This document shows, piece after piece, positions 1 to 9,100 of a stretch of DNA of 30,828 nt. This stretch comes from a virus: IMG/VR virus record IMGVR_UViG_3300042691_023425, positions 1 through 30,828 of that record. One strand, written 5' to 3'. The first letter of the stretch is position 1; each line of letters opens with the position of its first letter. Position numbers and translations under genes: made by a program. The notes under the pieces are model-generated. The model made no database searches, was not told the origin of the DNA, and saw nothing but the letters and a program-made list of their open reading frames with translations.

Positions 1-329
1 GTAATAGAAGTTCAATATCTTCTGAAGTTGTTACAACAGACCAAATGGGAGGGTCTATAAAGAAAGCTCAAGTAGGTCACGTTATCATTTCCGTGGCGAA
101 AACATTACAACAAAAAGAAATGAAATTGGCAACCATTGCAATTACAAAATCAAGAATCGGTGATGATGGTATCGTATTTGAAAATTGTAAATTTGATAAT
201 GGTATGTTAGAGATTGATACTGAGTCTTCAGTAACTTTCTTAGGTCTTGAAGAACAAAAAGAAGAAAATAACAGGCAGAGAATCAAAGACCTGTTAGACA
301 AAAGAAAACAAAGAGAAGAAAAAAACTAA
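1..329 (+). CDS. Replicative DNA helicase, DnaB/T4 gp41-like, C-terminal fragment (5' end outside window)
   Basis: This is the last ~108 codons of a gene that begins upstream of the window; the frame is open from position 3. An ATG at 45 exists but is internal, because the residues before it (NRSSISSEVVTTDQ) continue the family pattern. The stretch 'SSEVVTTDQMGGSIKKAQVGHVI' is split here as SSEVVTTDQ, then MGGSIKKAQ. With 'KTLQQKEMKLATIAITKSR' and 'GIVFENCKFDN' it matches the end of the RecA-fold ATPase core of phage DnaB/gp41-type helicases (known family features). The last ~35 residues are charged and probably form a helical tail. The protein would unwind DNA at the replication fork. It lies 6 bases upstream of nrdB, so helicase and dNTP supply appear to be co-transcribed. 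The family is fairly certain; the exact subfamily is not. Confidence 0.8.
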   Translation, partial: NRSSISSEVVTTDQMGGSIKKAQVGHVIISVAKTLQQKEMKLATIAITKSRIGDDGIVFENCKFDNGMLEIDTESSVTFLGLEEQKEENNRQRIKDLLDKRKQREEKN

Positions 330-335
330 AAAATT

Positions 336-1286
336 ATGAACGAAAATATATTAAAGGAAAATCCTAATAGGTTTGTAATCTTCCCAATCGAACACAACGA
401 CATTTGGGAATATTATAAGATGCACCAAGCGGCGTTTTGGACGGCAGAAGAAGTTGATTTAACAAATGATATTAGGGATTGGGAAAATTTATCAGAGAAT
501 GAAAAATATTTTGTCAAAAACGTACTATCGTTTTTTGCCGCGTCTGATGGGATTGTTAACGAAAATTTGGCCGAGAACTTTTATAGAGAAGTACAGTACC
601 CTGAGGCTAAGTTTTTCTATGGATTCCAATTGATGATGGAGAATATACATTCCTTAATGTATTCATTATTGATTGATACATACATATCAAACCCAAATGA
701 AAAAGATGAATGTTTTAACGCTATTGATAGACTACCCGCAGTTCAGAAAAAAGCAAAATGGGCTCTTGAATGGATTGAAAACGCATCTTTCCAAGAAAGG
801 TTAGTTGCTTTCGCAGCGGTTGAAGGTATCTTTTTCTCGGGGTCTTTTTGTTCTATATTTTGGTTAAAGTCACGAGGTATTATGCAAGGATTGTGTAACG
901 CAAACTCTTTAATATTTAAAGATGAAAATTTACATTGTGATTTTGCAATTCACTTATTAAATAATCATTGTGAAAATAAACCATCAGAAAAAAGGATAAA
1001 AGAGATTCTACTTTCGGCTTTAGAAATCGAAAAAGAATTTATAACAGAATCGTTACCTGTTTCATTAATCGGGATGAATTCAAATCTCATGAAACAATAT
1101 CTTGAGTTTGTTGTTGATGGTTTATTAATCAAACTTGGTTGTAAAAAACATTTTAATGTTGAACAACCTTTTAAATTCATGGAACAAATTGCCGTAGAAA
1201 CTAAAGGTAATTTCTTCGAATCAAGAACCGTTGAATATCAGAAAGCGAAATTGAATGAAACAATTTCTTTTACTGATGATTTTTAA
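336..1286 (+). CDS. nrdB: Ribonucleoside-diphosphate reductase, class Ia small (beta, R2) subunit
   Basis: R2 holds the di-iron/tyrosyl radical cofactor and passes the radical to NrdA to reduce NDPs to dNDPs. All expected ligands are visible at E. coli R2 spacing: D71, E102, H105, E163, E197 and H200, with the radical tyrosine at Y109 (motif HSLMY). The helix '[17 protein letters not shown]' and 'DENLHCDFA' resemble eukaryotic and Bacteroidota-type R2 more than the E. coli/T4 type. The C-terminus ETISFTDDF is the kind of acidic-aromatic tail that docks on R1. At 316 residues it is a typical full-length R2. The ATG follows the helicase stop by 6 bases in an A-rich leader with no Shine-Dalgarno sequence. 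The gene order nrdB-nrdA is the reverse of T4. Likely expressed with early/middle replication genes. Confidence 0.96.
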   Translation: MNENILKENPNRFVIFPIEHNDIWEYYKMHQAAFWTAEEVDLTNDIRDWENLSENEKYFVKNVLSFFAASDGIVNENLAENFYREVQYPEAKFFYGFQLMMENIHSLMYSLLIDTYISNPNEKDECFNAIDRLPAVQKKAKWALEWIENASFQERLVAFAAVEGIFFSGSFCSIFWLKSRGIMQGLCNANSLIFKDENLHCDFAIHLLNNHCENKPSEKRIKEILLSALEIEKEFITESLPVSLIGMNSNLMKQYLEFVVDGLLIKLGCKKHFNVEQPFKFMEQIAVETKGNFFESRTVEYQKAKLNETISFTDDF

Positions 1287-1304
1287 TTAATTATTTTTTA
1301 GAAT

Positions 1305-3731
1305 ATGATGTCACTTAGAATTAAAAAAAGAAGTGGGGATGATGCGTCGTTTAACCCACAGAAAATCTACAATAGAATTAAACGAGCTTCAAAAGGATTG
1401 AACGTTAATTCAGATGAGATTTTTATTAAAGTAATTACTTCAGTACCAACTGAAGGTTTAATTACCACCAAAGAGTTGGATAAATTAATCTATGAGATTG
1501 CCGCGGCTTTCACAGGGAGTCACCACGATTACTCAAGATTAGCGTCTTCAGTTGCTATATCTTCTTATCACAAAGAAACCAATCCAAGTTTTAGTGAAAC
1601 TATGAATGTATTACATTTAGAAGGTATTGTTAATGACGAGTTTATTAACATGATTAATTCATATGGTCCTGAAAAAGTTGATGAGGTAATTAATCACGAT
1701 AATGACTATAATTTTGATTATTTTGCTTGGAGGTCTTTGCAAGAAATGTATTTACTTAAACTGTCAAATGGTAAAGTAGTAGAACGACCACAACATATGT
1801 ATATGAGGGTTGCCATTTGGGTAACAAAATCATTTGAGCAAGCGGTTGAATATTATAAATCATTATCTAATCAACTGATTTCACCCGCAACACCTATTAT
1901 GATTAATGCGGGTACAAAAGTACCACAATTAGCATCTTGTGTATTACATTACAACAACTCAGATTCACGTAATGGATTATTATACACATTAAATGACATC
2001 TCAACGTACTCGTCAGACGCTGCGGGTATCGGTTTATCTATGTCTAACATCAGAAGTAAAGAAAGTAGGATTTCTTCATCAGGAGGATTTGCAGGAGGTT
2101 TATTAAAATATTTAAAAATTGTAAATGAATCACTTCGATTCTTTAACCAACAAGGACGTAGACCTGGTAGTGCGGCGATATATCTTGAACCTTGGCATAA
2201 AGATATATTTGATTTATTAGATATTAAGAAGAATACAGGTGCTGAAGAATTAAGAGCTCGTGACTTGTTTACCGCACTTTGGATACCTGATAATTTTATG
2301 AGAGCGGTTAGAAATAATGACAATTGGTATTTATTCTGTCCTAACGACATTAAAAAGGCGGGATTAAAAGCGTTACAAGAATGTTATGGTGAAGAATATG
2401 AAGAAGTTTATAATCAAGCAGTAAAATTAGGTTTAGGTAAAAAAGTTAAAGCTCAGGATATTTGGACAAAAATAATTGAATCTCAAGTCGAAACTGGAGT
2501 ACCTTACTTATGTTCTAAGGATAATGCAAATAAGAAAACAAACCATCAAAATATTGGAGTTATTAAACAATCAAATCTGTGTAATGAAATTTACCAATAT
2601 ACTGATGAGGACACTACTGCTATTTGTACATTATCATCTATGGTTTTGAAAAATTTTATTATAGAAGGTAAATTTGATTTTAACCTATTATATTCAGAAG
2701 TTAGAAAAGTTGTAAAGGCTCTTAATAAAGTTGTGGATATTAATAACTACTCAACCGAAAAAGGTCGTAAAGGAGGTTTAGACCAAAGAGCAATTGCCAT
2801 TGGAACTCAAGGGTTGGCTGATGTTTTTTATCTAATGGATTATATTTTTACTTCAGAAGAAGCTCGTAAACTTAATAAGAATATATTTGAAACAATTTAT
2901 TTTGCAGCGATTACTGAAAGTATGGAATTGTGTAAATCAGGTGAATATAAACCATATGCACATTTTGAAGGGTCGCCCATGTCTAATGGAGTTTTTCAAT
3001 TCGACATGTGGGGGTTAAATGATAGTAATTTATTTTGGGATTGGGAAAAACTAAAAGAGGACGTTAAAGAATATGGTGTTTGTAACTCATTATTTACCGC
3101 TCAAATGCCTGTAGCGTCTTCGGCTAAAATAACAGGTTCTTTTGAAATGACGGAGCCAGCACACTCGGCTTTATTTAATAGACGAGTAGTTGGAGGTGAA
3201 ATTATGATTGTGAACAAATATCTAATTAGTGATTTTGAAAAAATTGGTATTTGGTGTGAAGATTTAAAAAATGAAATAATCCTTAATGAAGGGTCAATTC
3301 AAAATGTGAATTTTAATAATTACATCGATTTAGAAGATAAAAGATATAATTTTAAAGTTAAAAGAGTTGAACATTTGATTCAGAAATACAAAACAATTTG
3401 GGAAATTTCACAAAAAGAATTAATTGATATGGCGGCCGAAAGAGCACCATTCATTGACCAATCACAATCAATGAATATTTATATGGCTAACCCGACATTA
3501 TCTAAGATTACTTCATCACACTTCCATTCATGGGAAAAAGGATTGAAAACACTTTGTTATTACGTTAGAACTAAAGCAATCTCAACGGGGGCTAAACATT
3601 TGGCGGTTGATATTTCTAAAATTGAAAAACCAAAACCAACATCACAACCTTTAAAAGTTGAATATAATAATGTTAATTTACCACCAAAACCTGAAAATTC
3701 TGATTTCGAATGTTTTGGATGTTCATCTTAA
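1305..3731 (+). CDS. nrdA: Ribonucleoside-diphosphate reductase, class Ia large (alpha, R1) subunit
   Basis: This is the catalytic subunit, which reduces ribonucleotides in complex with NrdB. An N-terminal ATP-cone (about residues 3-95) indicates dATP/ATP activity control. Catalytic residues seen: C212 (SCVLHYN) and C441 (ICTLSS) as the active-site dithiol, N424-x-C426-x-E428 (SNLCNEI) with C426 the thiyl-radical cysteine, Y752-Y753 (LCYYVRTKA) for radical transfer, and the tail redox pair C803/C806 (CFGCSS) that is re-reduced by glutaredoxin or thioredoxin. At 808 residues it is full length and intact, with no intron or intein. Two adjacent ATGs (1305 and 1308) are possible starts; the first was used. 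The gene is followed at once by a hairpin terminator, so it closes the nucleotide-metabolism block. Confidence 0.97.
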   Translation: MMSLRIKKRSGDDASFNPQKIYNRIKRASKGLNVNSDEIFIKVITSVPTEGLITTKELDKLIYEIAAAFTGSHHDYSRLASSVAISSYHKETNPSFSETMNVLHLEGIVNDEFINMINSYGPEKVDEVINHDNDYNFDYFAWRSLQEMYLLKLSNGKVVERPQHMYMRVAIWVTKSFEQAVEYYKSLSNQLISPATPIMINAGTKVPQLASCVLHYNNSDSRNGLLYTLNDISTYSSDAAGIGLSMSNIRSKESRISSSGGFAGGLLKYLKIVNESLRFFNQQGRRPGSAAIYLEPWHKDIFDLLDIKKNTGAEELRARDLFTALWIPDNFMRAVRNNDNWYLFCPNDIKKAGLKALQECYGEEYEEVYNQAVKLGLGKKVKAQDIWTKIIESQVETGVPYLCSKDNANKKTNHQNIGVIKQSNLCNEIYQYTDEDTTAICTLSSMVLKNFIIEGKFDFNLLYSEVRKVVKALNKVVDINNYSTEKGRKGGLDQRAIAIGTQGLADVFYLMDYIFTSEEARKLNKNIFETIYFAAITESMELCKSGEYKPYAHFEGSPMSNGVFQFDMWGLNDSNLFWDWEKLKEDVKEYGVCNSLFTAQMPVASSAKITGSFEMTEPAHSALFNRRVVGGEIMIVNKYLISDFEKIGIWCEDLKNEIILNEGSIQNVNFNNYIDLEDKRYNFKVKRVEHLIQKYKTIWEISQKELIDMAAERAPFIDQSQSMNIYMANPTLSKITSSHFHSWEKGLKTLCYYVRTKAISTGAKHLAVDISKIEKPKPTSQPLKVEYNNVNLPPKPENSDFECFGCSS

Positions 3732-3737
3732 AAATTT

Positions 3738-3771
3738 AAAAACTCTCGATAATGTCGAGAGTTTTTTATTT
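3738..3771 (+). terminator. Rho-independent terminator after nrdA
   Basis: A 12-bp perfect stem is formed by AAAAACTCTCGA (3738-3749) and TCGAGAGTTTTT (3755-3766) with a 5-base loop TAATG, followed by ATTTT. It starts 7 bases after the nrdA stop. It separates the nucleotide-metabolism genes from the baseplate block, so a promoter for the next gene should lie in the 46 bases that follow. The A-rich 5' arm could also let it act on the opposite strand. Confidence 0.9.
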
Positions 3772-3805
3772 TAACACATAATACAAAAAAATTATAACGG
3801 TATTA

Positions 3806-3812
3806 TATTTAT
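3806..3812 (+). promoter_or_regulatory. TATTTAT element 5 nt before the gp25-like start (candidate late promoter)
   Basis: TATTTAT is followed by 5 bases (GGTAT) and then the ATG at 3818. It lies in the only 46-base gap between a strong terminator and the first gene of the baseplate block, where a promoter is required. The same heptamer at the same distance occurs before the genes starting at 25839 (-), 27782 (-) and 28851 (+). The reverse complement is ATAAATA, similar to the T4 late motif TATAAATA but in the opposite orientation. Promoter function is inferred; if it is a -10 element, the mRNA would have almost no leader. Confidence 0.5.
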
Positions 3813-3817
3813 GGTAT

Positions 3818-4276
3818 ATGGCAGAGGGTAGAACATACGGCATAAATTTTCCATTTAGAGATTCGTCTAAAGGTACTTACTTATCATTATCCGAAGATAG
3901 TGATGAAGAAATTAGGAGTAGTTTAGTACATTTACTTTTAACTAGAAAAGGTACAAGATATTATCTACCTGATTTTGGAACTAGATTATATGAATTTATT
4001 TTTGAGCCTATGGATGGTCCGACTTTTTCGGATATAGAGGCTGAAATTAGAGAATCCGTTGCTGAATATATACCTAATATTACAATTACAAATATAAGTA
4101 TTACAGACGCTTCTTTAGAAGAAGAGGATAAAGGTACATTTATAAATAGTAATGGACAAAGAGAATTTGTAGTACCTGGTATGGCCGAAAAAGAACATAC
4201 CGCAAAAATTAAAATTGATTATACTATCACTTCATCGGCATTTAATCCAAGTGATTTTGTAATTATTAATATATAA
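3818..4276 (+). CDS. Baseplate wedge subunit, gp25/GpW-like
   Basis: A 152-residue protein of the gp25/GpW family, which forms part of the baseplate wedge that joins the tail sheath in contractile tails and related injection systems. The family signature is visible at residues 26-64: 'EEIRSSLVHLLLTRKGTR' followed by LPDFGTRLYEFIFEP, with the conserved Pro-x-FG and final EP. The usual family length is about 130-150 residues. A later beta-rich section (about 85-150) contains a short acidic insertion (EEEDKG). It is the first gene of the plus-strand structural block, directly after a terminator and a candidate promoter, and 6 bases before the gp6-like gene, its normal structural partner. No Shine-Dalgarno sequence is present. 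Confidence 0.9.
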   Translation: MAEGRTYGINFPFRDSSKGTYLSLSEDSDEEIRSSLVHLLLTRKGTRYYLPDFGTRLYEFIFEPMDGPTFSDIEAEIRESVAEYIPNITITNISITDASLEEEDKGTFINSNGQREFVVPGMAEKEHTAKIKIDYTITSSAFNPSDFVIINI

Positions 4277-4282
4277 TAAATT

Positions 4283-6121
4283 ATGGCTAATAAAAAGATT
4301 TCATATACTACTAGAGACTTCCAACAGATAAGAACTGAGTTAATAAATTTCACAAGACTTTATTATCCCGAACTTATTGACAATTTTAACGACGCTTCAG
4401 TGTTTTCGGCATTATTAGATTTAAACGCCGCGGTAACAGACAACTTACATTTTAATATTGATAGAAGTATCCAAGAAACCGTACTACAATATGCACAACA
4501 AAGGTCATCAGTATTTAACATTGCTAGAACTTATGGACTTAAAGTGCCAGGTCAAAGACCTTCAGTTGCGTTAGTCGACTTTTCAATTACAGTACCCGCC
4601 TTTGGTGATAAAGAAGATTTAAGATATTGTGGTATCTTGAGAAGAGGTGCTCAAGTTAATGGTGCGGGACAAGTTTTTGAAACAGTATATGATATTGATT
4701 TTTCATCACCAATAAATGCCGAAGGATATCCGAACAGACTTAAAATACCTAATTTTGATTCAAATAATAAATTATTAAATTACACTATTGTAAAAAGGGA
4801 AACCGTAGTTAATGGGGTTACTAAAGTATTCAAAAGAACAATAACGGCAACAGATGTTAAACCTTTCTTTGAATTATTTTTACCTGAAAAAAATGTTTTA
4901 GGTGTTACAAGTGTTTTATTAAAAGACGGAACTCAATATGCTAATATACCATCACCACAAGAGTTTTTGGGTAATGATAATAGATGGTATGAAGTTAAGG
5001 CGTTAGTTGAAGATAGAGTTTTTGTTGAAGACCCTACTAAAGTTTCTGACCAACCAGGTATAAAAGTTGGTAAATATATCACAACAAGTAATAAATTTAT
5101 AACTGAATATACACCTGAAGGATTTTTAAAAATGACTTTTGGTGGTGGTAGTCAATCAGCAGACGAACAATTGAGAGAATTTGCAAGAAACGGATTAAAA
5201 TTAGATTTATATAAATATTCAAATAACTTTGCGTTAGGAAGTGTATTAAAACCAAATAGTACATTATTTGTACAATATAGAATTGGTGGGGGTGCTGGTA
5301 GTAATTTAGGTATTAACGTAATAACACAAATTGGTACTGTTTCTTTTTTTGTTAATGGTCCATCAGCATCTGTTAATACTAATGTAGTTAATTCTTTATC
5401 ATGTAATAATGTTACCGCCGCAATTGGAGGAGCTCCTTCACCAACAACTGAGGAGGTTAGAAATCTAGTAACATTCAACTTCTCAGCTCAAAACAGAGCG
5501 GTTACCGTTAACGACTACGATTCAATAATCAGAACCATGCCGTCTCAATTTGGTGCTCCTGCTAAAGTCGCTATTACTGAAGAAAATAATAAAATTAAAA
5601 TTAAAATGTTGTCATTTGACGAATCAGGTAATTTAACTGAAATAGTATCAAATACTCTTAAGAATAATATTGCTAATTATTTATCAAACTATAGAATGTT
5701 AAATGACTATATCTCAGTTGAAAGTGCTAATGTTATAGACTTATCAATGAACATTGACGTTGTGTTAGATAATAGTCAGACACAAGGTGCCTTAATTGCT
5801 CAAATAGTTAATTTAGTTACAGAATATTTTTCACCATCTAATAGACAAATGGGCAGTAATATTTATGTTTCAGAAATTAGACGACAAATACAATCACAAA
5901 ATGGTGTAATTTCAGTTTCCGACATTCAAGTGTTTAATAAAGTGGGTGGACAATATTCCTCATCACAAACATCACAAGGATATTTAGATGATGAAACAAA
6001 ACAAATAGGTTTAATTGATGACACAATATTCGCGGAACCAAGTCAAACATATCAAATCAGATATCCTAGCAAAGATATTAACGTAAGAATTAAAAACCTT
6101 TCCACCGTTAATTTTTCTTGA
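4283..6121 (+). CDS. Baseplate wedge subunit, gp6/baseplate-J-like
   Basis: A 612-residue protein of the T4 gp6/baseplate J family, the wedge component that dimerises to form the inner ring of the baseplate. Evidence: the N-terminus 'YTTRDFQQIRTELINF...YYPEL' with a helical section predicted for residues 40-90, and the characteristic SAQNRAVTVNDYDSI at 401-415, preceded by PSPTTEEVRN. A J-like alpha/beta section follows (about 420-540), containing NYLSNYRMLNDYISV. The neighbour upstream is the gp25-like gene, the usual pairing. It ends with TGA, the only TGA stop in the window, and is followed by a 73-base gap with a possible hairpin and a new TATTTAT element. The family call is strong; detailed domain boundaries were judged by eye. 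Confidence 0.88.
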   Translation: MANKKISYTTRDFQQIRTELINFTRLYYPELIDNFNDASVFSALLDLNAAVTDNLHFNIDRSIQETVLQYAQQRSSVFNIARTYGLKVPGQRPSVALVDFSITVPAFGDKEDLRYCGILRRGAQVNGAGQVFETVYDIDFSSPINAEGYPNRLKIPNFDSNNKLLNYTIVKRETVVNGVTKVFKRTITATDVKPFFELFLPEKNVLGVTSVLLKDGTQYANIPSPQEFLGNDNRWYEVKALVEDRVFVEDPTKVSDQPGIKVGKYITTSNKFITEYTPEGFLKMTFGGGSQSADEQLREFARNGLKLDLYKYSNNFALGSVLKPNSTLFVQYRIGGGAGSNLGINVITQIGTVSFFVNGPSASVNTNVVNSLSCNNVTAAIGGAPSPTTEEVRNLVTFNFSAQNRAVTVNDYDSIIRTMPSQFGAPAKVAITEENNKIKIKMLSFDESGNLTEIVSNTLKNNIANYLSNYRMLNDYISVESANVIDLSMNIDVVLDNSQTQGALIAQIVNLVTEYFSPSNRQMGSNIYVSEIRRQIQSQNGVISVSDIQVFNKVGGQYSSSQTSQGYLDDETKQIGLIDDTIFAEPSQTYQIRYPSKDINVRIKNLSTVNFS

Positions 6122-6155
6122 TAATTTATTTTATTAATTTATGAATTATCTTTTT
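6120..6155 (+). terminator. Possible weak terminator after the gp6-like gene
   Basis: A 10-bp stem with one G-U pair, GATAATTTAT (6120-6129) and ATGAATTATC (6141-6150), with an 11-base loop, is followed by TTTTTG. The stem is A/T-rich and so weak. It overlaps the stop of the gp6-like gene. Together with the TATTTAT at 6173 it suggests a partial transcriptional boundary before the 1696-residue gene. Confidence 0.4.
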
Positions 6156-6172
6156 GAAAATGGTATATAAAC

Positions 6173-6179
6173 TATTTAT
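6173..6179 (+). promoter_or_regulatory. TATTTAT element 15 nt before the 1696-residue gene
   Basis: TATTTAT lies in the 73-base gap after the gp6-like gene, preceded by GGTATATAAAC. The spacing to the ATG at 6195 is 15 bases, longer than the 5 bases seen at four other genes. It is a weaker candidate for the same promoter class. Confidence 0.35.
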
Positions 6180-6194
6180 CAAAAAAGATTACGA

Positions 6195-9100
6195 ATGTCA
6201 AATTCATATAGAATAAGAACCGAAGTAGGTGTAGATAAATCATTAAAGGTATTACTTGAACAAGAATATGAATATCTTGAAATTTTATCTTTAAAGGTTT
6301 TACAAAGTCAAATTTATACAAGACAATGCTCTGATTATGGAGTTATTATAGGTAGAGTTACCGCAAATAATGGATTTGGTATACCTAACGCTAAGGTATC
6401 GGTTTTCATACCTTTATCTACTGAAGACGAAAACAACCCAATTATAAGTGAATTATATCCGTATAAGTCTCTAAGTGATGTTAACGAAGATGGATATAGA
6501 TATAATCTTTTACCATATAAACAACAACATAGTGGACATAGCCCGACAGGTACATTTTTCGATAAGGGAGATGTTTTAACAAACCCAACCTTAATTGAGG
6601 TTTACGACAAATATTATAGATATACCGCAAAAACAAACGATAGTGGTGATTATATGATATTTGGAGTACCACTAGGGGAACAAACAATTCATGTTGATGT
6701 TGACTTATCAGATATTGGTGAATTTTCACTTTCACCGCAAGATTTGGTCAGAACAGGAGCCGCTACTGAAGCTCAAGTTGCAGGAACTCAGTTTAAAAGT
6801 TCATCAAATTTAAACTCACTACCACAAATTATCTCAATCAATAGAGTTGTTGAAGTTGAACCTCTTTGGGGACAACCTGAAGTATGTAGTATAGGTATTA
6901 TTAGAAGTGATTTTGATTTAACAAGTGAAGCCAACATTGATATAACACCCACCGCTATTTTTATGGGGTCGATTGTATCAACTGTTGACAATTATACTCA
7001 AAAAAGAAATTGTAAACCAAAAAATAAACATGGTAATTTATGTAGTTTAGTTGCAGGACCTGGTGAAATATTAGCGATTAGGCAGACAATACAACAGGAT
7101 GTGAATGGAAGACCTGTATTAGAAACCTTTGACTTAGAACAAGGAGGTCAAGTAATTGATGAAAACGGTACTTGGTTAGTCGATGTCCCAATGAACTTAG
7201 ATTATTATATAACAAATGAGTTCGGAGAAAAAGTTTTATCTAATGACCCTAAAAAAGGAGTTCCTACAAGAGGTAAATATAGATTCAAAGTTAAATGGTC
7301 ACAAGCACCAACATTATCTGAACCTGTTAAAAGAGGGTACTTTTTAGTACCTAATATAAAAGAACATGGATGGGTTATTAGTGGGGGAAATAGAATTGAC
7401 CCTTTAACTAATGGTTCTGCATCACCTTCAGATGTTGTACAAGCGATTAAATCTTATTCGTTTAGTTTAGATTGGAATGATTATCCTGATATACAAGGAG
7501 CTATTGATTGTGAAGATACATTTTATGATATGCAGTATAATAAAGTTTATACTGTCTCACAATTAATTGACCAATATCGAAAAGGGTTTCAACCAAGCAA
7601 AGTCATTGGGGTGAAACATATTCTTGATGATGTTTGTGAAAGTGAAAACGTCAAATTCCCAACAAACGATGCGTTTTTAAGGTTTGATTTACTCTACCTA
7701 CTATTCACAATTATGATGTATATATTTAAACCAATATTATACATCATATTGGTTATTGTTCACGTTTTAGCCTTTTTAATAAAATTCATATTAGGACCGA
7801 TATTAGCAATTGTTGTTGCGGTTGTATTTGTGATTGTCATAATAGTATGTCAATTTATTAATGGTATAATTTGGGTTATTAATTTATTTGCAAATGTTAA
7901 TAAATTAGATTGTCCTACCATCGATGATATGACAGAGTTAATTGATAAACTTTTAAATATTTGGAAATTATTTACTAAGATAAATTTACCAAATTTATCA
8001 TATAGCGATTGCGAGTTATGTAACTGTAAAGAACCTGATAGTGTTGAAAATAATGCGGCAGGACCGTCACCAACTAATATAGATACTGATGCAATTATAA
8101 ATAACGCAGGAATAAATTCTTATTTAACAAATTATTTAGATAATAGTAAATACACCGCAAATCCAGGTTTTTCTTACCCTAGTGCATTTGAAACTATGAT
8201 GGCTGGAGCTAGTTTTGATGGGTCAGGTCCTAAAACATACGCTCCCCAAATGGTTAAATATGGTGATGACGCTAATGGTGATAGACATTTATTTACTAGT
8301 AGTTTAACTCTACCTGAAAGAATAAATTTATTTAATAATAAAGCAAAATATTTTAATGATGGTGGAGGTACAAATCCTGGTGGTGGGTTTAACAGAATTA
8401 AAGTAACGTTTAATACTACTCTTAATAATCCTTTAGTTAAATCACATTTAGATAATGTAATCGTTGTGTCTATTAAAGATACTAAATTAGCAGAAATGCA
8501 GGCGGGGCAAATAATCGCTTTCCAAAACCCCACACTTTCAACAGATGTTAATTTAACAGGGTTTACACAGTTAAATCAATTTGCAACAAAAAGTATTACG
8601 GGTACATCAATCAATGATAATGGACAAATCACGGTTTATTATACCGACCCATCTGATTTATATGGAACATCATCACCTCAGTCAGTAATTTATGATGTAG
8701 AACAAAATCCTGATGATGCGACCTACGCTAAATTTGCTATGGATATGGAATATTTCCAAGTAATTACCGCTATGACGTATAACGATTTTAGTTCTTTATG
8801 TACCTCAAATCCATTGTCGTTAAGAGATAGATACCTATTCAATGACATGAGATTTGAATACCTTAAATCGTCAAGTAATTGTTGGTATGATGATTATTAT
8901 CAAAATCCATTGGCGTCATACGATAATTATGGAAGTCAAGTAATAACATTTTTAGTTAGAGGTGTCGACCCGTATAGTACTCGACAACAAAATTCATATG
9001 ATTTAAGTAGGTTGTTTGGATATACTACTTGGGGTGTACCAGGCTTAACAATAACGGGTGAGTATAAATTAAATCATCCTATTAGAGGTGGAGTTAAATC

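Noticed and set aside
45-329. ATG at 45 as the true start of a small 94-residue gene
   Set aside because: The frame is open upstream to position 3, and the residues before the ATG fit the helicase family pattern, so this Met is internal.
1949-2350. 133-residue open frame antisense to nrdA
   Set aside because: It lies entirely inside a full-length, well-conserved gene and has no recognisable features.
5152-5478. 108-residue open frame antisense to the gp6-like gene
   Set aside because: Shadow of a conserved gene on the other strand with no start signals.
7713-7898. Hydrophobic segment as a separate in-frame holin gene starting at the internal Met-Met near 7713
   Set aside because: No leader or stop separates it from the surrounding frame, and the long frame is continuous on both sides; kept as a tract within the large protein.
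8174-8533. 119-residue open frame antisense to the 1696-residue gene
   Set aside because: Shadow of the sense gene; codon pattern of the sense strand explains it.
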